Below are positions 61,232 to 64,000 of a DNA stretch of 64,000 nt, one piece after another (position 1 is the stretch's first letter; each line of letters starts with the position of its first letter). Source of the DNA: Peptococcus simiae (GTDB lineage: Bacteria > Bacillota > Peptococcia > Peptococcales > Peptococcaceae); the NCBI RefSeq assembly GCF_046097595.1, contig NZ_JBJUVG010000004.1:62001-126000 (forward strand), written 5' to 3'. Under the pieces are notes generated by a model. It was not told the origin of the DNA. It searched no databases and worked only from the letters and a program-made list of their open reading frames with translations. A program made the position numbers and the translations under genes.

Positions 61232-62470
61232 ATGCATTTTAACCGCTATACCCTGAGACGGACCATGCTCGCCCTGGTCCTGCTCATTATCATCGCTTAT
61301 GCTGTTTTCCACGCCGGGGATGTAGGGGTATCTTTTGGGAAATTACTCAATCTCCTGACCCCCTTTATTGCCGGGGCTGTCATGGCCTTTATTTTGAACG
61401 TCCCCATGCGCTTTTTAGAAGGCCGGGTATTTTCGAAGATCAAGAGTAAGAAGTTTAAAAAGTTTAAGCGGCCCTTGGCTGTCTTGCTGTCCTTGATTAT
61501 TGTCATTTTATTGGTCACCCTGGTCTCTGTGATTGTTATTCCTCAGCTCATTGACTCTATTACCCTATTTGTGAGCAATATGCCTGAGTACTTTGCCGGC
61601 TTTAACCGCCTCCTGGACCAGGTGGTCCAGCGGTTCCCGGATACAGCTGAACAAGTCGAGCAGGTGCGGAAGAACATAGAGAATATATCCCCGGCCAATA
61701 TCCAACAAGGGATTATGGACTTCCTCCGGTCCTCACCGGATGGGTCCAATGGGGATAATGGCACCCTTTTAACCTCGGCCCTTTTCTCAACCTTTGGGAT
61801 TGTCACCAGTGTATTTGGCTTCCTGGTCAATGCCGTTGTGGGCTTTGCCTTTGCGATTTATGTCCTCTTTGCCAAGGAAGACCTGGCCATCCAGGGCCGT
61901 CGGTTGATCTTTGCCATCTTCTCCCATGAAACGGCCAAGTATGTCATCCACGTCTTCCAGGTGGGCTTTGCCAAGTTTTATAACTTCCTGACCGGGCAGT
62001 TATTGGAAGCGGTTATCTTAGGGTCCCTGATGAGCATTGGGATGCTGGTTTTGCAGCTGCCCTATGCCTTCATGATCGGGGTTCTCATTGGTTTTACAGC
62101 CTTGATTCCCATTGCCGGGGCGGTCATCGGTGGCTTTATTGGTTTCTTGCTGGTCTTTAGTGTCAGCACCACCAAGGCCCTGATTTTCCTCGTCTTTATG
62201 CTCCTGCTCCAGCAATTCGAGTCCAATGTCATCTACCCCCGGGTGGTTGGCAGTTCGGTGGGGCTGCCCTCTATGTGGACCCTCTTTGCCATTACCATCG
62301 GCGGGTCTTTAATGGGCCTCATGGGGATGTTGCTCTTTGTGCCCTTGGTGAGCACGATTTACAGTTTGATTTCAGAAATTATTTACGGCCGGCTGGAAAT
62401 GAAGGGGATTTCAGAGAAGGACCCGAACATTCTCTATGGCGTGCCGGACAGTAAACGCTTAAAAAGTTAA
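61232..62470 (+). CDS. AI-2E family (PerM-type) membrane protein
   Basis: 412 residues, about eight membrane segments, with the long middle extracytoplasmic region after the third segment. VGFTALIPIAGAVIGGFIGF-like segment and LLQQFESNVIYPRVVGSSVGL are family hallmarks. Members export signals or act as ion antiporters, so the substrate is open. It may be cotranscribed with the PiT genes (27-base gap). Confidence 0.88.
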   Translation: MHFNRYTLRRTMLALVLLIIIAYAVFHAGDVGVSFGKLLNLLTPFIAGAVMAFILNVPMRFLEGRVFSKIKSKKFKKFKRPLAVLLSLIIVILLVTLVSVIVIPQLIDSITLFVSNMPEYFAGFNRLLDQVVQRFPDTAEQVEQVRKNIENISPANIQQGIMDFLRSSPDGSNGDNGTLLTSALFSTFGIVTSVFGFLVNAVVGFAFAIYVLFAKEDLAIQGRRLIFAIFSHETAKYVIHVFQVGFAKFYNFLTGQLLEAVILGSLMSIGMLVLQLPYAFMIGVLIGFTALIPIAGAVIGGFIGFLLVFSVSTTKALIFLVFMLLLQQFESNVIYPRVVGSSVGLPSMWTLFAITIGGSLMGLMGMLLFVPLVSTIYSLISEIIYGRLEMKGISEKDPNILYGVPDSKRLKS

Positions 62471-62588
62471 GCGGACAATTGCATAAAAAGTGGCGTTCGC
62501 GCCGACTGGTTGGAAACTTCCCAGGATAACACTAAGACCGGCCCCTACGGGGGAGACAGCCTGTCTTTGTGCAGGCTGTCTTTTTTTT
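62471..62588 (+). ncRNA. Structured leader with terminator before the ECF S-component
   Basis: Three helices can be drawn: GGCG-TTCG-CGCC (a UUCG-capped hairpin, near 62494), CTGG...CCAG with inner GGAA/TTCC, and CCCC-TAC-GGGG (62542-62553). They precede a terminator, GACAGCCTG/CAGGCTGTC (62555-62580) with eight T, which touches the ribosome site of the next gene. It could simply end the AI-2E transcript, but the set resembles a riboswitch or attenuator. It does not match the TPP, FMN, cobalamin, THF or preQ1 consensus that I can recall. Confidence 0.4.
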
Positions 62589-62602
62589 GAAAGGAAATGA
62601 AT

Positions 62603-63157
62603 ATGCGTAGACAATCCTATACCTATCCCTTAGCCCTAACAGCCATCTGCGTTGGCGTCAACCTGGCCCTGTGTTTTGTCAATACCCAGCTCAAGCTCCC
62701 CATCTATATCGATACCGTCGGCACCATGACGGTCGCCGCCCTCCTGGGCGCTCCCTGGGCGGTGGCTTGTGCAGTCCTCAGTGCCATAGCCAACACCAGC
62801 ATGGATGCCTTTGCCCTGCCCTTCCTGCCCCAGAGTATGACGACGGCTCTCCTGGCCACCCTGGTTTTCCGTCATCCCCGGATTAAGAAGCTGGCGGCAC
62901 CGGTTAAGGGGTTGATTGTCGGCGTGCCGGCAGCGATTATCGGGGCCCTGATTGCCGCCTATATCTTTGGCGGGGTGACCTCGGCCGGGTCCAGCTATAT
63001 CTTACAGTTTATGACCCATGTCATGGGGATGCCCCTGGTCGCTTCGGCCTTTATCGTCCAATTGGTCACAGATTATATTGATAAAACCCTCATCATTATA
63101 TTTGTGGGCCTGGTCATCCGGCGGATTCCCGGCTATATTTTAGAGCGTCTGCAATGA
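62603..63157 (+). CDS. ECF transporter S-component (substrate-binding subunit)
   Basis: 184 residues, about six membrane segments. LKLPIYIDTVGTMTVAALLGAPWAV near the N-terminus is the usual opening of a group of ECF S-components for vitamins or other small molecules. ATG 62603 is 8 bases after AAAGG; ATG 62597 is too close. No ECF ATPases or T-component adjoin it, so it must share an energising module encoded elsewhere. The ligand is unknown. Confidence 0.8.
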   Translation: MRRQSYTYPLALTAICVGVNLALCFVNTQLKLPIYIDTVGTMTVAALLGAPWAVACAVLSAIANTSMDAFALPFLPQSMTTALLATLVFRHPRIKKLAAPVKGLIVGVPAAIIGALIAAYIFGGVTSAGSSYILQFMTHVMGMPLVASAFIVQLVTDYIDKTLIIIFVGLVIRRIPGYILERLQ

Positions 63158-63191
63158 ATTAACAGGTCCGCAATGAAATGGTAGGAAATGC

Positions 63192-63223
63192 TTGACATCT
63201 TTTTTACAAAACTATGCTATACT
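63192..63223 (+). promoter_or_regulatory. Possible promoter of the DUF1002 gene
   Basis: TTGACA (63192-63197). TATACT (63218-63223) is preceded by TGC, an extended -10, but the spacer would be 20; TATGCT (63213-63218) would give 15. One of these is likely used. Confidence 0.45.
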
Positions 63224-63225
63224 TG

Positions 63226-63250
63226 CCTTAAGCTGAAAGGCTTAAGGAGG
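63226..63250 (+). promoter_or_regulatory. Hairpin overlapping the ribosome binding site
   Basis: CCTTAAGC (63226-63233), loop TGAAAG, GCTTAAGG (63240-63247). The right arm includes half of AAGGAGG (63244-63250), so pairing would hide part of the site before ATG 63257. Confidence 0.5.
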
Positions 63251-63256
63251 TATTCA

Positions 63257-64000
63257 ATGAAGAAAACGATTATATCCACTGTCCTCGTAGCTGCCCTGGC
63301 CTTCCAACCCCTGGCAGCCCTGGCTGATGCAGCGGTGGGGGATAGTATTGTTACCATTGGGGATAACCTCAATGCCCAGCAGAGAGAAGAAGTCCTGCGT
63401 CACTTTAATGCCCCTCAAGGAGTCCAGGAAATCAGAGTAACGATTGATGAAGAGCGTTACTACCTGGGCAATTCTGTGCCGGCGGCCCAAATTGGGAATA
63501 GCACCAATTCCTGTGCCATGGTGACCTACACCTCTAAGGGGTCCGGCATCCATGTCACCACCAACAACATCAACTATGTCACCCCTTCGGCCTATGAAAG
63601 CGCCCTGCTGACAGCTGGCGTCACCGATGCAGATGTCAAGGTAACGGCCCCCTTTGAAGTCAGCGGGACCGGGGCCTTAACCGGGATCATCAAGGCCTAT
63701 GAGGTATCCAGCGGCGAACAGATTTCCGATGATGTAAAAAAAGCCGCTACCCAGGAGTTGGTCACCAATGCCAACCTTTCTAAGAGCCTGGGGGAAGACC
63801 AGTCCACAGCGGTTATCAATGACATCAAAAAACGGATTGCGACGGAAAAACCGCAAAATGCCAATGACATCAAGGCCATCGTGGATAAAATCCTGGCCGA
63901 CTACAACATTCAGTTAACCGACCAGCAGTACAACCAGCTTCTAGATACGGTCAACCAACTGGCCAGTTTGAACATTGACTGGAATGCTTTATCTGACAAC
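63257..64000 (+). CDS. Secreted DUF1002 protein (3' end beyond window)
   Basis: The frame runs from ATG 63257 to the window edge without a stop, 248 codons. A signal peptide is clear: MKK, hydrophobic core, and LADA near residue 24. Then the DUF1002 opening (VGDSIVTIGDNLNAQQREEVLRHF) and GTGALTGIIKAYEVSSG. Family proteins are found in Firmicutes; their function is unknown. AAGGAGG lies at 63244-63250. The remaining C-terminus is not visible. Confidence 0.88.
   Translation, partial: MKKTIISTVLVAALAFQPLAALADAAVGDSIVTIGDNLNAQQREEVLRHFNAPQGVQEIRVTIDEERYYLGNSVPAAQIGNSTNSCAMVTYTSKGSGIHVTTNNINYVTPSAYESALLTAGVTDADVKVTAPFEVSGTGALTGIIKAYEVSSGEQISDDVKKAATQELVTNANLSKSLGEDQSTAVINDIKKRIATEKPQNANDIKAIVDKILADYNIQLTDQQYNQLLDTVNQLASLNIDWNALSDN

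Overview
The window looks like chromosomal DNA of an anaerobic Bacillota (Clostridia) bacterium. Reasons: strong AGGAGG ribosome binding sites almost everywhere; the Firmicutes-type block radA-disA-yacL-ispD-ispF-mrnC-rlmB-rae1; KtrAB; and a taurine pathway of the kind known from the fermenter Desulfonispora thiosulfatigenes. Core genes are GC-rich (GCC, GTC, CGG codons). A short AT-rich accessory patch follows the CRISPR array. A Peptococcaceae-like host is an inference from gene content only.

Layout. (1) 1-11890: a type I-E CRISPR-Cas locus, cas3 (cut by the window edge)-cas8e-cas11-cas7e-cas5e-cas6e-cas1-cas2/dnaQ fusion, then an array of 51 identical repeats and 50 spacers at an exact 61-base period. 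(2) 11891-13640: AT-rich, partly decayed accessory DNA with a zinc-ribbon gene broken by an in-frame TGA, two small unknown ORFs and an IS3-like remnant. (3) 13600-21900: MATE exporter, mprF, a glycerol-dehydrogenase-like gene, ndk, glyA-upp, and two tRNA-Thr genes. (4) 22047-31660: a small XRE regulator, then the long radA...rae1 housekeeping operon with thyA-folA inside it; rlmB seems to start at AUA. (5) 31686-35620: a Csx20-like small protein, an Rrf2 regulator, CNNM/CBS transporter, metallopeptidase, pseudouridine synthase and HAD phosphatase. (6) 35645-43627: a CoA-transferase pair, an unknown 71-residue protein built from two Cys-containing repeats, sulfoacetaldehyde acetyltransferase (xsc), an unknown Cys-rich protein, an APC permease and taurine:pyruvate aminotransferase (tpa). 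(7) 43630-52195: ktrBA, an LLM flavin oxidoreductase, and ilvB-ilvN-ilvC-ilvD behind a near-consensus promoter. (8) 52233-64000: an ABC exporter whose permease carries about 540 residues of coiled coil, a GNAT, pepV, PiT-DUF47, an AI-2E family membrane protein, an ECF S-component behind a structured leader, and a secreted DUF1002 protein cut by the right edge.

How it fits together: Tpa turns taurine into sulfoacetaldehyde with pyruvate as amino acceptor, and Xsc turns that into acetyl phosphate and sulfite. The permease between them is the natural candidate for taurine uptake, and the codon choice of xsc and tpa suggests strong expression. The most unusual items are the uncharacterised proteins interleaved with this pathway, the strict pyrimidine at repeat position 29 with a duplicated spacer in the array, the AUA start of rlmB, the opal-interrupted zinc ribbon, the coiled-coil ABC permease and the structured leader before the ECF S-component.
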